From Liquidambar formosana (Eukaryota; Streptophyta; Magnoliopsida; Saxifragales; Altingiaceae), in contig CM077833.1 in NCBI GenBank assembly GCA_039720395.1, positions 11,779,133 to 11,843,132 of the forward strand: a stretch of DNA of 64,000 nucleotides. The letters run 5' to 3'. Shown here in pieces: positions 11,945 through 25,279 of the stretch; the stretch's first letter is position 1; each line of letters begins with the position of its first letter. The notes below the pieces were generated by a model. The model saw only the letters and a list, made by a program, of their open reading frames with translations. It ran no database searches and was not told the DNA's origin. A program made the translations under genes and the position numbers.

Positions 11945-12591
11945 TTTGTGGGCTAGACTTTATACAATTTGATTGGGCTAAGTTAATTTCTTTTGTTTAA
12001 TTAAAATCAATCACATTGCATCCGCTTGATTGTGTGCTTTCATTTATTGCATTGTGTGCGCAAACTTTTGCATGCTAGGATCGATGTCCCTTGCCACTGA
12101 CGGGCCTAGCCTTAACCTTGGTTTTCCTGATTCCATGTGTTGGGGCGAAAGCTCTCAACCTCTCTTGCCAAGTACCCTTGGGTATATTAAATGAGTTAAT
12201 CACGTACTGCTGGACCCACGCGGCGTTCCTGATGCCACATGTGGTTAGGTATAAAGATTGCTTAAGCAAGTGAAGGACCCCAGCCTACCCTTATCATTAG
12301 TCCATATAGACAGACTTGTAGGGCACTATGGTTTCACCCTTATGCACCCACATTGTTTGTAATGATGTCATGACCGTGTTTGTGATGTGCTTAATGGACA
12401 ATTAATAGAGGACCTTTGCACCCTATATCCTTAATATGTACCTTTCGCCCATGACCCTTGCAAAGGTGATTGAATTGAAAGGGACTAATTGAGTATATAT
12501 GGTGTGAAGTCATTGAGACAAATATAGAAGCTTAGGACATACCCTTAGGATAAGAGACTGATTGTTCCCTTTCATAGAGTGAGAGGATGTA
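11945..12591 (+). other. Gypsy-1 untranslated leader
   Basis: There are 647 bases between the primer binding site and the first gag methionine. Short frames occur but none is conserved or recognisable. This region normally carries packaging and dimerisation signals. I saw no repeat or strong hairpin in it. Confidence 0.6.
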
Positions 12592-14480
12592 TTGGCTTGG
12601 ATCCGCAACCAACAAGGGCGCTTAGTGAAGATTGATCCTACCAACCAGTCAGATATGGCCGACGAAGCAACTAGTGAAGGGGGTTTTGATGTTGAGACTT
12701 GTTTCAAGGCTATCATAACCAAGCTTGATTACACCACTGATGTATCCGAGAGAGCATTGAAAATGGCCCAAGATATCCAACATAAGATGTCGGAACTCGA
12801 GCAGAATAATGGCCGTACCCCGGGGGATAACACCGAAAATGGGACCCAGTCTGGAGGAGACACTAAGACCAATGAGGGAGGAAGTACTAAGCCCAAGGGG
12901 AATGAATCACCCGAAATTTTTAACCTAGAAGGGGGAAGTAAGGGGAAGACCTCTGATACAGACTCTATGTTGGCTAGTAAGGTAGAAGCCTTGGAAAGAA
13001 CTATAAAGGGAATCCGTAGGACAGATGACATGGCGGATGTACATACCCTATCTTTGTTTCCTCAAGCTCATATTCCACTACAATTCAAGATGCCCGAACT
13101 AGAAAAGTTTGATGGAACGGGTTGCCCCAAGACCCATTTGAAGATGTATGTACGAGCTATGCACCCTCGAGGAGCGACAGATGAACTCTTGGCTCAAATG
13201 TTCCATGAAACCCTAGCCACTTCTGCCTTAAAGTGGTTCTTAGCCTTGGATGAGAATAGAACCCAGACTTGGGAGGATATATGTAATGAGTTTTTGGAGC
13301 ACTACAAGTACAACACTGAGGTTGATGTCACAAGAAGGACCTAGAGACCACGAAACAAGGGGCTAATGAGACTTTCTCCGCTTTCATTACAAGGTGGAGG
13401 CAAAAGGCCTCGAAAATGGCAGATAGACCGAATGAGGAAGATCAGATTCAGTTGGTGGTTAAGAACCTATTGTCGGTGTATCACAAGCACCTCTTTGCTC
13501 ACTACTTCCCTAATTTCAAAGCTCTTATCAGAGCAGGTACACAAATTGAGGATGCTATTACTGATGGGTCAATCAAGACAGAAGAAGCCCAAAGGAGCCG
13601 CAGGCTGAACTTTGCTGGGAAGAACAATGCCGAGGTCAATGCCATTACCCAACCCACTCAACCTATCTCCCTAAATGACACCAACCCACCTCGTCAATTC
13701 ACTGAGTTGCACATGCCACTTGAGAAAGTGCTTGAAAAGTTAAAGAGCCGAGGCCTGTTGAAACTTCTCGACCCAAGACCACCACCAAACCCATTGCCCA
13801 AGAACTACTATGAGAATGAATACTGTAAATTCCATCAAGCTAAAGGCCACTCAACCAACCGTTGCTATCGCCTTAGGCATGAGATCCAAGACTTACTTGA
13901 CAAACAAATCATCTCATCACCAACTCCACCAAATCGCCCAAATGTCACCCAAAATCCACTTCCCTCTCATAATTCATCCAACTCCATAAATGCTATTGAA
14001 GCCGACCCATCTCGACCTTGCCTACCCATTAGACAATATACCCCGTTACCCATGTCCTTGACCCAAGCCTTTCACCAATGCTGTAACAAAGGCCTCATCA
14101 TACCTCACATTCCAAAGCCAAGACCCCAAATACCCCACCAATATTGCTAATACCATGGTATACCCAGCTATGACACTGAGGACTGTGCTATGTTGAGAAA
14201 GGTTGTCCAAGACCTCATTGATCAAAAGACCCTATAATTGCCAAAGAAGTCTATCCAACAGCAGTTGAAAGAAAGATATGAAGCAAGAGACCCTCGAGTG
14301 GGGTTGTTGGGAGAACCTTCGGGGAAATTTGATTACTATGTGCTTTATCCTGATCCATTGCCAAGTGAGCCCATAATTCCCACTGGTTGGGATGATATAC
14401 CCGAAGAGGTGCAGATGGAGGACATTGACATGATTGAATGGGATGACCTAATGGGTGACACAAATGAGATTGATGACATA
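12592..14480 (+). pseudogene. gag: Gypsy-1 gag (broken)
   Basis: This is the capsid/nucleocapsid precursor of a Tat-type element. The first frame (12592-13344, 250 codons) has an acidic, low-complexity N-terminal part. From about residue 150 it has a retrotransposon gag domain (RGATDELLAQMFHETLATSA, then ALKWFLALDE). A one-base deletion near 13338, seen against the minus-strand relative at about 57145, shifts the frame. The protein resumes in the frame covering 13345-14480 with two CCHC-like knuckles (YCKFHQAKGHSTNRCYRL near 13820 and a second after 14145). Nonsense codons at 14148 (Gln to stop) and 14235 (Leu to stop) interrupt it, and a Trp-to-stop at 14481 ends it. The start at 12592 is the first methionine of the open frame; the true start is not certain. 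Confidence 0.85.
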
Positions 14481-14483
14481 TAG

Positions 14484-16225
14484 GCTAGTGATGAAGAAGT
14501 AGACCACATAACAAGAGGGGGCCGCCATTTCAAGCCTCCACACTTGGAATCTGATAATCCACTGGGTGAGTTAGATAAGCGCCTTGATGTGCAAGAAGAA
14601 GAGGACGAAGTACTCAGACAATTGAAGAAGACCAATGCCAATATCACTATATGGGGCTTGCTTATGGCCTCTCACAAACACAGACAGACAGTGCTGAAGT
14701 TGTTAAACCAGATACAGGTTCCGGTTGATTTGTCTCCTGAGGGACTGGTGAATCTAGTAAACCCTGCTCCGAAGAATTCCACTATAGTATTCACAGAGGC
14801 TGACTTACCTAAGAGTGGGCCAAGCCACTCTCAAGCCCTGCATATAACTGTTGATACCATGGGGAAGAGGGTTCCCACGGTCTTGATTGATAATGGTTCC
14901 GCGCTGAATGTATGTCCTTTGAGAACTACAACTGTTTTGGGCTTGTGGCCCACTGATTTCACTGCATCTGGGCAGACAGTGAGGGCGTATGATAACACTC
15001 GTAGAGAAGTAATTGGGGTGATCACTTTACCTTTAATCATGGGACCGATGGAGTTCAGAGTCGAGTTTCAAGTCTTGGATGTACCGTCATGCTTCAATCT
15101 GTTATTAGGAAGGCCTTGGATTCATCCTGCTGGGGCTGTACCATCATCATTGCACCAAAAGGTAAAATTCCCTCATGAAGGAGCCATTGTCACGCTTCAA
15201 GGGGACTATGATTTGAAAATGGCGGGAGTACACGTATGTGAGATAAAACCAGAATCAGTTGAGATACCTTTGTCTGGGTTCGAGTATGTGCAATGTATAG
15301 AAAAGGAGTTAGAAAAGGAAGAATTGATACCCCTTGACTATTGTCCCCATGGTAATTTACATATTGGTGAGATAATGCGGAAAATGAATTTCTTCTCGGG
15401 TATGGGCCTAGGGCGTCGCCAACAAGGAATTCCCCATTCTATTCAAAGCCGGGTTGTTTCCTACGCTTTTGGGTTAGGATATGAGCCCACTAAGAATGAC
15501 TATGCAGAAATGACAAGGAGGAATAAGGAGAAGGGAAAGGCCAAAGCAGAAGAAAGGGTGCCAGACTTTAAGATTTCACCATATAGGTCGACTCTGAATG
15601 GCTATTTTATCAAAGAGGGAGATGACTTCCTGTACTGTGGGTTCCCAGAGCCTATGTTCCATCCAACAACCAAGATCAGAATCCTGGGGTTCGAGATTTT
15701 CTTCACCGAGTGGTATCCAATCACCGCTGAAATGGTGGATGATGAAGCCATCAATGACAGTTATTGGGAGAAGAAAGAAGAAGATTGGGTGGAGCACATG
15801 GATTCTGAAACCATTGTCACTTTGTTTCAAGACATGGTCCTTACTATGGGGTTTGAATGTGTACAAGAGTTCAAAAAGGAAGAGCCATCACACTATTGCA
15901 CTTTTTACCCAAGTTCCGATCCAGCATTGGTAGATAAAGATTTTTGTGATAAGTACTTTACAGAGGGGCCGAATCCTCAGAGCTTGACAAGTTGGTATAA
16001 TTCTATGGGAAAGAAGAAAGAAGACTGGGTAGAGCATGTGGATACCGAGGCTATGGTCACCATGTTCCAAGATGTGGTTCTTACTTTGGGGGAATCAGCA
16101 ACAGAAAATTGCCAAGATCCGTCAATTCACTATGCAACCATGCTACTTCATAATTGGTACCTAGAAGATGGAGCCATTGCAGAGATCCTTGAAGAGGAAG
16201 ATCATGACCTGCCTGATAGTAGCTT
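14484..16225 (+). pseudogene. pro: Gypsy-1 protease and G-patch region
   Basis: This is the continuation of the gag frame, open from 14484 to the intron donor at 16226. A retropepsin-like aspartic protease is indicated by VLIDNGSALNVCP (about 14878-14918) with flap and C-terminal motif LLLGRPWIHPAGAVPS (about 15100-15140). DNG in place of DTG/DSG is usual in Tat proteases. Downstream, MNFFSGMGLGRRQQGIP (about 15383-15433) is a G-patch, an RNA-binding glycine motif known in some Tat elements. Two diverged copies of a roughly 80-residue acidic segment (EDWVEHMDSETIVTLFQDMV and EDWVEHVDTEAMVTMFQDVV) follow, an internal duplication with no known role. Read without splicing, the frame stops at 16227-16229. 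Splicing at 16226/16411 keeps the frame into RT. Confidence 0.85.
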
Positions 16226-16411
16226 GTAGGTTCCTTAGTTAGAGTCTTTCCTGCTTTCAATAAAGTGTGTCCACCTATCCCACTCTGTGGAGTTAGGAGT
16301 CGTTTCATAGTTGTGGCACCAAATTTTGTTTCCCTTTTTGTCATCAAGTTTGCGTCTTTTTGCTAGTTCCTTTAATGAAGTGTGTTTCTTTTATACATTG
16401 TTTGCTTGCAG
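16226..16411 (+). other. Predicted intron between protease and RT
   Basis: Donor TT|GTAGGT and acceptor TTGCTTGCAG, with a T-rich tract ahead of the acceptor, define 186 bases. Removing them joins the protease frame (two bases left over) to the RT-side frame exactly in phase and skips the stop codon TAG at 16227. The minus-strand relative has the same sites and the same length (54067-54252). A spliced intron at this position between protease and RT is established for Ogre elements. Confidence 0.75.
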
Positions 16412-17276
16412 TGTTTCTTTTCTCTCTTCTATGGATATTTATGGCATGGATATAAATCCTAGGAATGACGTCCCCCCAGAGCTCGTCGAGCGAAGGAAAA
16501 GGGGTGTCACCGAACCTAACATGGATGAATTGGAATCAATCAATTTAGGGACAAATGAATTGCCAAAGATAATTAAAATTGGGATAACCCTCTCACCACT
16601 TGAAAAGAAAATCCGATAGCCCTCTTAAAGGCCAACATAACAGCCTTTGCATGGTCTTATGAAGACATGCTCGGCATAGATCCTGACATTGTGCAGCATT
16701 TTATCCCCACCAATCCCCTTAAAAAGCCAGTAAAGCAAAAATTGAGAAGGTTAAAACCTGAATGGGCATTGAAGGTAAAGGAAGAAGTAACCAAGCAACT
16801 GGACGCAGGGTTCCTACAGGTTGTGGAGTATCCGGAATGGTTATCTAACATAGTGCCTGTACCTAAAAAGGATGGAAAAGTAAGGATGTGTGTGGATTTT
16901 CGAGATCTTAATGTAGCAAGTCCTAAGGATGATTTTCCTTTGCCCCACATCGATGTGCTAGTAGATAGTACTGTAGGACATGCGCTTCTCTCTTTCATGG
17001 ATGGGTTTTCTGGATATAATCAGATAAAGATAGCACCGCAGGATATGGAGAAAACAACTTTTATCACACAGTGGGAAACATATTGCTACAAGGTGATGCC
17101 GTTCGGTTTGAGAAATGCTGGGGCTACCTATCAGAGAGCTGCTACAACATTGCTGCATGACATGATCCATAAGGAGGGGGAAGTGTATGTGGACGACATG
17201 ATCGTGAAGTCCGTGGACCGAGAAAGACACTTTATGGCACTAGAAAGGTTCCTAGAGCAAGCAAAGAAGTACAACT
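16412..17276 (+). pseudogene. Gypsy-1 reverse transcriptase, 5' part
   Basis: After the intron the frame reads through a linker, breaks by a one-base shift near 16615 and continues with FAWSYEDMLGIDPDIVQHFI (about 16645-16700). It then shows RT motifs VPVPKKDGKVRMCVDFRDLN, FMDGFSGYNQIKI, VMPFGLRNAGATYQR and the catalytic YVDDM (17186-17200). These are palm and finger residues of a Ty3/gypsy RT. Copia-1 inserts after YNL at 17276; the domain resumes at 26933. RT copies the element RNA into cDNA in virus-like particles. With the shift and the 9.65-kb insertion it cannot be made as one protein. Confidence 0.9.
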
Positions 17277-18928
17277 TGTTGGGATATGGAACAAGAGGGA
17301 AAAATACAAAGGCGGAATATAAAAATTTTTCTTACGATTCCCAATCCTATGAATCTAACTATGCATAACACAAAATCAAACCTTAACTACGAAGAGGGTT
17401 AGAACACTTATAGAATTTTTGTCTTCTCCTTTTTGCTCCAAGCTTTGATTCCGGACAGCGGTGAATGAGCAGCCCAAGTGTGCTGCTTCCAACGGTATCC
17501 ACACCTAGCTAGAGCTTCAAGTCCTTTCCTCCTTTTCCTTGTTGTTGCTAGTGTAGGAGAAGAGAGGAGAGAGAGAGAGGGAGGCTAGAAATTCTGGCCA
17601 GCCCTTGGGGAGTTCCAAAAGTGATGATGTCACACATCATAGTGTAACTTAAATAGTCCACACTAAAGGGGCCGGCCCTAGGGGGAAACCTTTTTAGGGT
17701 TTTGTGAAATTTCCTTAAATTGCACAATGGCCCCTATTATTTATATCAAATACAAACATGGCCTCAAAGAACTATTCTTTATGCACTCATACCCTTTCTC
17801 TCATAGACTTTAAAGCTCATCTTGCATGATCAGTGTGTGACCCATTGGGTTCACATCATTAAGTAGTAGGAATAGCATGAGGTGTGCACAATGGAACTCT
17901 TTCCATTTAGGGTCTAATTGGAACTCCTTCCAATTCCCTAATTGATTATAACTCACTTATATCAATTAGGGCTTCTACTAACCATGAGTAACACCTAGCA
18001 TATGGCTCATGGTGTGGTCCTTAATGAGGTGAATAGTCATTTACAAAGAACCCTTCTGTTATAGTTTATAGGTTACAATTGCATCCTTCCTTCAACACAA
18101 TGTCTCCAATTGAACTAATAGGACATGGAAGTCTATCAAGTCCCTAGTTCAGTTACTTTATACTCATTCATAGATATCAACTCATTGATGAACTCATGAA
18201 ACTCTTTTCATATTCATCCTACCATGGCCATGGATTTAATGAGTTATATTATGAATGCTATATGAGACATTCTCTCTCTTTTTCCTGAGAGTGATGGATC
18301 CCTTGTTGATCACTCACATGCCTTCATACACATAGCAGTAGGGCTAATGAACACCTTTGCAAACCCCTGAATAGGATTTGCACTTAGTGTTATCAAACTT
18401 CTAAAGCTACATGCATAAGACAACTATGGTGTCTCAGGTCTAAGGATTACTTGTACCACTATAACAATGAGAAACTGATTGACAGGCAGGATAAAACTCC
18501 ATTCAGTTTATCTCATATCTTTGGTCACATTCAATGTACCTATTCTCGTAATAGGCACCCACTTGTTGGTTGTAGTGTCTCCACACAAATAGCTTGAGAC
18601 TAGCTATCCTCCTATAGAGTCAACCTAACAAGTGCTAGTCCTATGGTTCATTATTGTCCATCATAGTGAACCTTCAACTAGGAATGCTTTAGGAGTTTAG
18701 TACAGAGATATATCTATTGTCTCAAAATTAGAACTCTTTGTAATTCCATATTCTCAACTCTAACTCCATGGACATATTATGTAAATATAAATTATGCATA
18801 TAAACATAATAGAATAAGCCCTTTTATTAAATCAATAATAAATGTGACATACATAAATGAAATCAAATGATTGTTCCTAATCCCTAAACAATCATCTCTA
18901 TGATTGGCTCTAGGGCATAATCCTAACA
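17277..18928 (-). mobile_element. Copia-1 3' LTR
   Basis: A 1652-bp LTR on the minus strand that begins TGTTAGGATTATGCCC (plus-strand end at 18928). It is adjacent to the polypurine tract, which identifies it as the 3' LTR. It belongs to the shorter LTR subtype, shared with 44432-46088. Confidence 0.92.
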
Positions 18929-18940
18929 ATCTCCCACTTG
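18929..18940 (-). promoter_or_regulatory. Copia-1 polypurine tract
   Basis: The minus-strand sequence CAAGTGGGAGAT directly abuts the 3' LTR. The identical tract precedes the Copia-2 3' LTR at 33675-33686. This is where plus-strand DNA synthesis is primed. Confidence 0.75.
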
Positions 18941-21830
18941 CGCTAAAGCCAATCGACCATGTATCGCATACCTATCTTCTCAAGATGTTGGTCTTAGACA
19001 TAACCAATTATGTTTTAAAGCTTTAGTCAGTAGGTCTACAAAAACTTATGTAGATAATATCTTTTGTAATGTATCTATTACCTCTTCCAATGATTCCTCT
19101 AATCACTTGGAATTGTCACTCTATGAGTTTGGACTTTTGATGAGACTGTGATTCCTATACTTGAGCTATAGACCCATTGTTGTCACAAAACAAGGTATGG
19201 GCAACTCAATGGAAGGAACAAATCTAAGTTCTAAATGAACTTATAGATCCAAACAGTCTCCTAGACAATGCGACAATTAATTCACCCTTAATAATGGAAT
19301 CCACTGTATCTTTCATACAGTTCTTCCATTAAGTATTTCACCAACTAAAGTGAATATAAAATATACCCCATATGGATTATATCCAAATCCATATACCCAT
19401 CTACTATGAGTTTACAATTTCCATATACAATCTAATATTCCAAATTTGAATTGATTGATAACTATTTGTAACAATTACAACATAATAGATATCAGGTTCA
19501 ATATATAGTGTAAAATAAGGCTTCTTAACACTTTAAGAATCTTACTTGTGTTATCCTAGGGCACATGCCCTTGAATAATGAATTCTTATCTGAAGTAAAT
19601 CAGACCTCCCTTAGAATTCTCCATGTTGAACTCCTTCAATATTTCAACTATGGTTGATGATTTGGAGATACTTAGCAATCTATATGATCTATCTCTATAG
19701 ATCTTATTGGATGCTTTTGCCAAATCTTTCATGAATTAGTTTTTCTCCAAAAACTAAAACTTTACATTAGATAACATTCATATATCATTCATAATGATTA
19801 TGATGTCATCCATACTTAGGATAAAGAAAAACGATTGCACTCCCACTAACCTTTTATACACTCATGGTCCATCTATACAATGAGAGAAATCAAACAATTT
19901 GATTACTTCAACTTTATAGATGTTCTAATTATGAGAACCTTGTAGTCTATTAATAGACTTCTATAAGTTACACACTTTTATGGTTTTTCACCATTTGATA
20001 TAACATCCTTATATCCTTTTTGACATATCTTATATTCAAAATGTGTGTTTATAGATAACAAGATCCAAATGGATTTCAGCATAACTATTATCAAACAAGT
20101 TTCTTTATAGACAACTTTTTGCCTATGTTGAAAACATTCTTAAATAGCCAAGCCTTTTAGGTCTCTACCTATCCATATTGGATTTAATGACTCTTAGTCA
20201 TTTCTCGAGTTGATGTGAAACATCGTCTAGTCATAATCAATAGGATTATCTTGGTGATCTTTATCACCAAAGAACAATTCTTTCACATTCTAATAGAGAT
20301 ACAATATCTCTCTTATGTTAAGAAATATCCAATTTGATCTATGAAAAGATTGTAGTGTAGTTAAGGGTTTTGTCTCAACAGAGACAAGGGTTGGATCTTT
20401 GTTCGTTTGTGGCTTTACAGACAATTCTATAAATTCTATCTACTTTTGCATCTTTCTTGAATGAACTCTTTCTCAAGAAAATCCAGCAAACATCCTAATG
20501 GACAACTTTTGTTCATTAGGGTAATAGAAATACTATCCCAACCACTTTTGGGATATACCACAATTCAACACTTACTTGACCGTATTTCCAGATTGTCTAC
20601 ATTATGTTTCCAGACATACGTAGCACAAGCCCAAGCCTTAACTTCTTTAAGTTGGGTTTCTTCCCATGTCATATCTGATATAATTGGGACAAAACTGGAG
20701 TGAACCCTAAATTATCAATATGTAGCAATTTTAAGGTATATCCTAGATGGATACATTAGTAAAACTCATCATGGATCAAACCATATCTTAATAGGGTTCA
20801 ATTCGTTCTCTTAGATTCACCATTGAGCTATGGTATTCTAAGATGAGTCTACTGTAATTGAATGCATGCTCTACATGACTATATACATCACAATGTATTA
20901 GTCAAATTATAAATGTAACTCTTTCACTTCACCAAGTAAAAGATGGGTTTGGTCATCTCATAACCAAGTCATAATCGTTACATTTAAATGAGAGTCTCTA
21001 CATCTCTTGTATTCTCGGAATACGTTGCATTCGCTCTAATTAGTCATTTAAATTCAGAAATCAAATTTCTAGAATGTCTTAAATGACCTAGTTAAGAAAT
21101 AAGTTCCCAAAATTAATCTAGCAACTCTTGCTCTATTAAAATTTTAAAGGTAACTTATTATCTACTTAACTTTCTGCTTCGATTTAGATTACACTAGAAT
21201 CCAAAAACCAAGAAGCAGAACTAACCAACAATTTAGTTTAGAGCATGAACCAAAACTTCAAAAGTTTGGTTCTTCTAGGAAGACTGATACTTTATCAAGT
21301 TCCCTTTACAATACCTTATGTTTACTACAAAATAATTATATTTCTTTGTCTTTGACTTTTCAAGACTTGCTTTCCTCTATGCTTCCATTTTAAATCACAT
21401 CTAGCTTCTCAAGCTATTCTATGTGATTAATCATTTTTCAAAAGAATGATTATTAATAAACAACTTTTATTACATCCTAGTCTAGAAGAAGTCCTTTACA
21501 AGTACTATACTTTATAGTATTATTTTACTCACAATACAACCTTTGTATGTGATGTAGGACATCAAAGGCACTTGCATTGACTAATTTTGCTTCTGAATCT
21601 CATTAGTCATCAATACTATCATATAGCATGGCAACAAGATGCCAATTACGCATAGTGTCTTTTTCTTCTTAGGATGTTTTATGGAGGGCCTTTAATAAAA
21701 GGCCTAATAGCATATAAACAATCTTTTGAAATTGAGAACAATTCTCAATTTCCTAAGTCAATCAAAGAAATCGGGTTTAGTCAAACTATCAATATCCTAT
21801 ATATTAGGAAATAGGGGTTTTGAGGTGAGT
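18941..21830 (-). pseudogene. Copia-1 gag/pol remnants
   Basis: The minus strand carries heavily mutated copia pol. Near 20750-20830 it encodes a decayed integrase segment resembling PQLNGVSERRNRTLL. Near 19600-19850 it carries relics of the RT region (resembling VSGSAI, then a damaged YVDD area) leading into RNase H-like sequence. Stops occur every few tens of codons. No gag is found where the leader ends near 21830, although the related Copia-2 has one in that place, so a deletion removed gag and part of pol. The copy is non-functional. Confidence 0.65.
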
Positions 21831-21992
21831 AATTAGGTAATCTACATAAACAGAGAATTAGATTTCATTTTTATCCATAATGATTGGGTCTTTAATCATA
21901 TGGTACCTCCCACTATTTTATCAAATTCCATACACCCTCTAATGGAATTCAGGAATCTCATTCCTAATGGGGATTGGGGTCCCACTGTGACC

Positions 21993-22210
21993 TAGAAGCC
22001 TCACATGTTAGTTTCTTGGCTTCTAACCCACAATAAGAAGACAACTCTTTGTCTATTGCTTCATAAGCAAGTTCCAATCATTTTGCCTCTAGGGAACATA
22101 CACCTCACATGTTAGTTTCTTGGAATACTTCCCTAGTTAAGTTAAACCCATCATTCACACAGGTATGTTTCGCCAAATATATACCTCACATGTTAGTTTC
22201 TTGGTATATA
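21993..22210 (-). repeat. Three hairpins with a shared 17-nt loop (Copia-1 leader)
   Basis: The loop AAGAAACTAACATGTGA (minus strand) occurs at 22001-22017, 22105-22121 and 22186-22202. It is flanked by different complementary arms: TAGAAGCC with GGCTTCTA, a weak pair at 22098-22127, and TATATACC with GGTATATA. The homologous set is at 30662-30879. Confidence 0.85.
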
Positions 22211-25200
22211 CCAGTTTAGGCACCCCATGATATCTTATATGTGATAGTTTCAAGTAATGTCTTTAACATGGGTAGCTCCTACATGTCTGTAGCCAGGTAC
22301 CCACATTAAGGGACGTTAGATGATCCTATAATAATGGAAGGCAATGAAGAATTCATTCCCCAATGACTTCTCCATTTTCAACTTAATATTAAATAAGAGG
22401 GGTTTTAAAGGGTCTCATCAAATTAACATGCATCCTATGTATCAAAATTTAAATATATAAATTATGCTATTTATAATCGTACATCTCATGCTATTATAAA
22501 TCATACATCGCATGCTATTATATATCAACATATATAAAGTACCATATTTTGATATTAGTCCCCAAGTGAATAGGTAACATATACCAAACTATAGTATTGG
22601 AGCTAATACAATTATCTCATAAATTAAAGCTCCCACTATGATGATTATGGACTTTGAGAGGATTCAATCCAAGCCAATAGATTGAATCCAAGGTCTAAGG
22701 TGGGTGTAGGTGATCGTAAAATAAACCATTCATAACATTCATGCTTTCTTGAAAAACTTTTCTAAGCTTTCAAGTCCTTCCATCTGCTCCCTTGGCTTGA
22801 TGGTCTCCACCATTGGCTTGTTGGGCTCCATCATACTCCTTTGGGTCCACCATGCTCCTTAGTGCGCTCTCGATTACATAACATTTACATAATATATAGA
22901 AAGGGATACATAAGGGGAATGTGGGGTACATAAGAGAATGATAGAGAGAGAGGGAAGGTGGCATGCAAGCCCCAAATAATAAATTACATCACCATAATAA
23001 AATTACAACTCTTGAAAATTATTACAACCCATTCATAAGACGGCCAATCACAATTGGTTTAAGGGGTATAGTCCATAATCATCATCCAAACACATACATA
23101 CAATCTCATTGCATAATGTAAAGAAAACACTGTAAGCATTAAAACATATGGGCATTATGGTAATTCTCTTGAATGATTTACATCAATCTCATTAATGCAT
23201 CCTAATCTTATTAGGTTTAAACAAAAATATCCAGAATTAAACAAAGTCTTAACATATAAGACATTTAGTTTCAATTAATCAAATTAATAGAAACATATAA
23301 AGTTTCCTAAAATAACTCTAATATCCAATATTAGGGTTTCCTTATTTAAACAAAACAATTTCATTTAATTAAGAATTTCCAGATTTTAATTTAATCCCCA
23401 ATTGTATTTTAAACCATTTAAAACATTATAAAATTAATCAATATTAATTAAATAATTAACGTGGGAATTAAATAAAATCAATTAAATGATGAATTAGTGT
23501 ATTAGGGTTTCCTAAAACCCTAAACCCTAAATGCAAGCCCTAATCATTAAATGCCTTATGATTGGTCATTTAATAACCAATCATTAAAACCTTGGGTTCA
23601 TACGGTATTTAATAAAAGGGATTAGGGTTTAATTAATGCCAAATAGGGTATTTATTACCCTTAATTAATTACACTAATTAGGGTTATCAAAACCCTAACC
23701 CTAGACATCATTAATGGTATTAATTATGCCCTAACAATTAATAATCATGATTGGTCATTTAATGACCAGTCATTAACTCTTAATTAAGGTAATTAATATT
23801 CCAATTAGGGTTTTAATTAATGCCATAATGAAATTAGGGTTTCATCATTAACTCAAAATTAGGGTTTCATCCTTAACTCTATGCAGCCGTCACTACCAGG
23901 GGGCTGCCTGAGCTTGGCTAGGCTGCCATGGCCACCAACGACTGTGGGAGGCCATGGCCAGTCATGGGAGAACATCCTAGGGGTGTGGGACAAGCCCTTG
24001 GACATGTGAGAAGTGGTGGAAGTGGCTGCCATCATCAAGAACAATCAGGGTTTCCAAAACCCATTGCTGGAGCCATTGTTGCAGACCTTGAAGGTCACAA
24101 TAGCTTCTAAATCCTTATCAATTCGACTCCTCCATTGAAACCAGCTTTTGTATCATGTCCCTACATGAAATACTAAGCTAATAGAAGAGGTTTGGATGAT
24201 CAAATCATCACCAATTGTTCTAAACAATTAAAACAACAGTAGGCTGCCCAGAATTTGACAGCACACTGTCCATGGTCAGAAATTGATTTAAAACCCAGCA
24301 AGATGAATGAATTAGGCTACTAAACGAATTTTCCCAGTATCCTACATGTCTTAGGAAACTAATGCAATTGGTTTCATGAAATTTGGAGTTCCCTAACTCA
24401 AGTTCTAATCAAAACTCCATTGATGACTTTTCTGCAGAGAAAATCTGCTATGCTGTTCATGAAAATTTTCAAACTTTTTGAATCTTTTTCCATCAAAACC
24501 TTTTTGAAACTTAAAGAAAATCATATACACATGATATATAATGATCCTACAATGATCTTCCATCATAAATACAGCAGCTTTAATTAGAATTAATTGCAAG
24601 AACCTTAGGGTTCTAAAACCCAGATTCAGCCTCCATGGTGTTCTTCTCCTTCTTCCTTCTGTTCTAGCATCTTAATCCAATTATGACGCATCTAAATGCT
24701 TGGGAACCTTTCCCTACCATGTCTAGAACATAACCCAAGTGGTGGCAACCATTGCCATGCCTTTGATCTCCATCAATAACCCAAAGTTGTGGCTATTGCA
24801 TCATTCCCGAGCAAAACTGTCTTTCCAGACAGCCTGTAGTAAAAAATTCATAACTTTCACTACAGAACTCAGATTGACGCACCGTTTGTTGGGTTGGAAA
24901 GCTTATTCGAAGCGCTTTCTAACCATATATGGCTCGAAAATTTTGGAGAAGAACTCTGAATTCGGCATGCAAAACAAGATGATGGTTTTTCATGGCTACC
25001 ATGAAAACTGTTCATAACAGTTTTATAAAACCTTAGTTTCCTTATTCTTCTTCTCCAAACTCAAACCCTATGCAACCTATTGCATCCATGGCTACACTTA
25101 ACCATCAATTAGAAGAGGAGTAAAAGAGAATTGACCTAGGGTTCCAAACCCTAGGTTCAGCCATGGAGGAAAACCAATTATGCAGAAAATTTTTTCCAAA

Positions 25201-25265
25201 TTTTTGAATCATTCAACTACACCATAATTACTAGCCCATATGTATTTTGTATTATGCATAATCAT
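22211..25265 (-). other. Copia-1 leader (non-coding)
   Basis: A long stretch between the primer binding site and the gag position, homologous to 28275-30660. It has no conserved open frame. From 23330 to 23880 it is dense in AAACCCTAA-type motifs and AATTAAT, with inverted CCAAT palindromes at 23558-23584 and 23747-23773. A 2-3 kb leader is unusual for copia and resembles non-autonomous derivatives. Confidence 0.7.
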
Positions 25266-25278
25266 GGCTCTGATACCA
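25266..25278 (-). promoter_or_regulatory. Copia-1 primer binding site (tRNA-iMet)
   Basis: The minus strand reads TGGTATCAGAGCC, the canonical initiator-methionine tRNA complement used by plant copia elements, one base from the LTR border at 25280. Confidence 0.95.
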
Positions 25279-25279
25279 C

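Noticed and set aside
24739..25017. 92-codon frame in the Copia-1 leader
   Set aside because: It is on the strand opposite the element, is not matched by an open frame in the Copia-2 leader, and has no recognisable motif.
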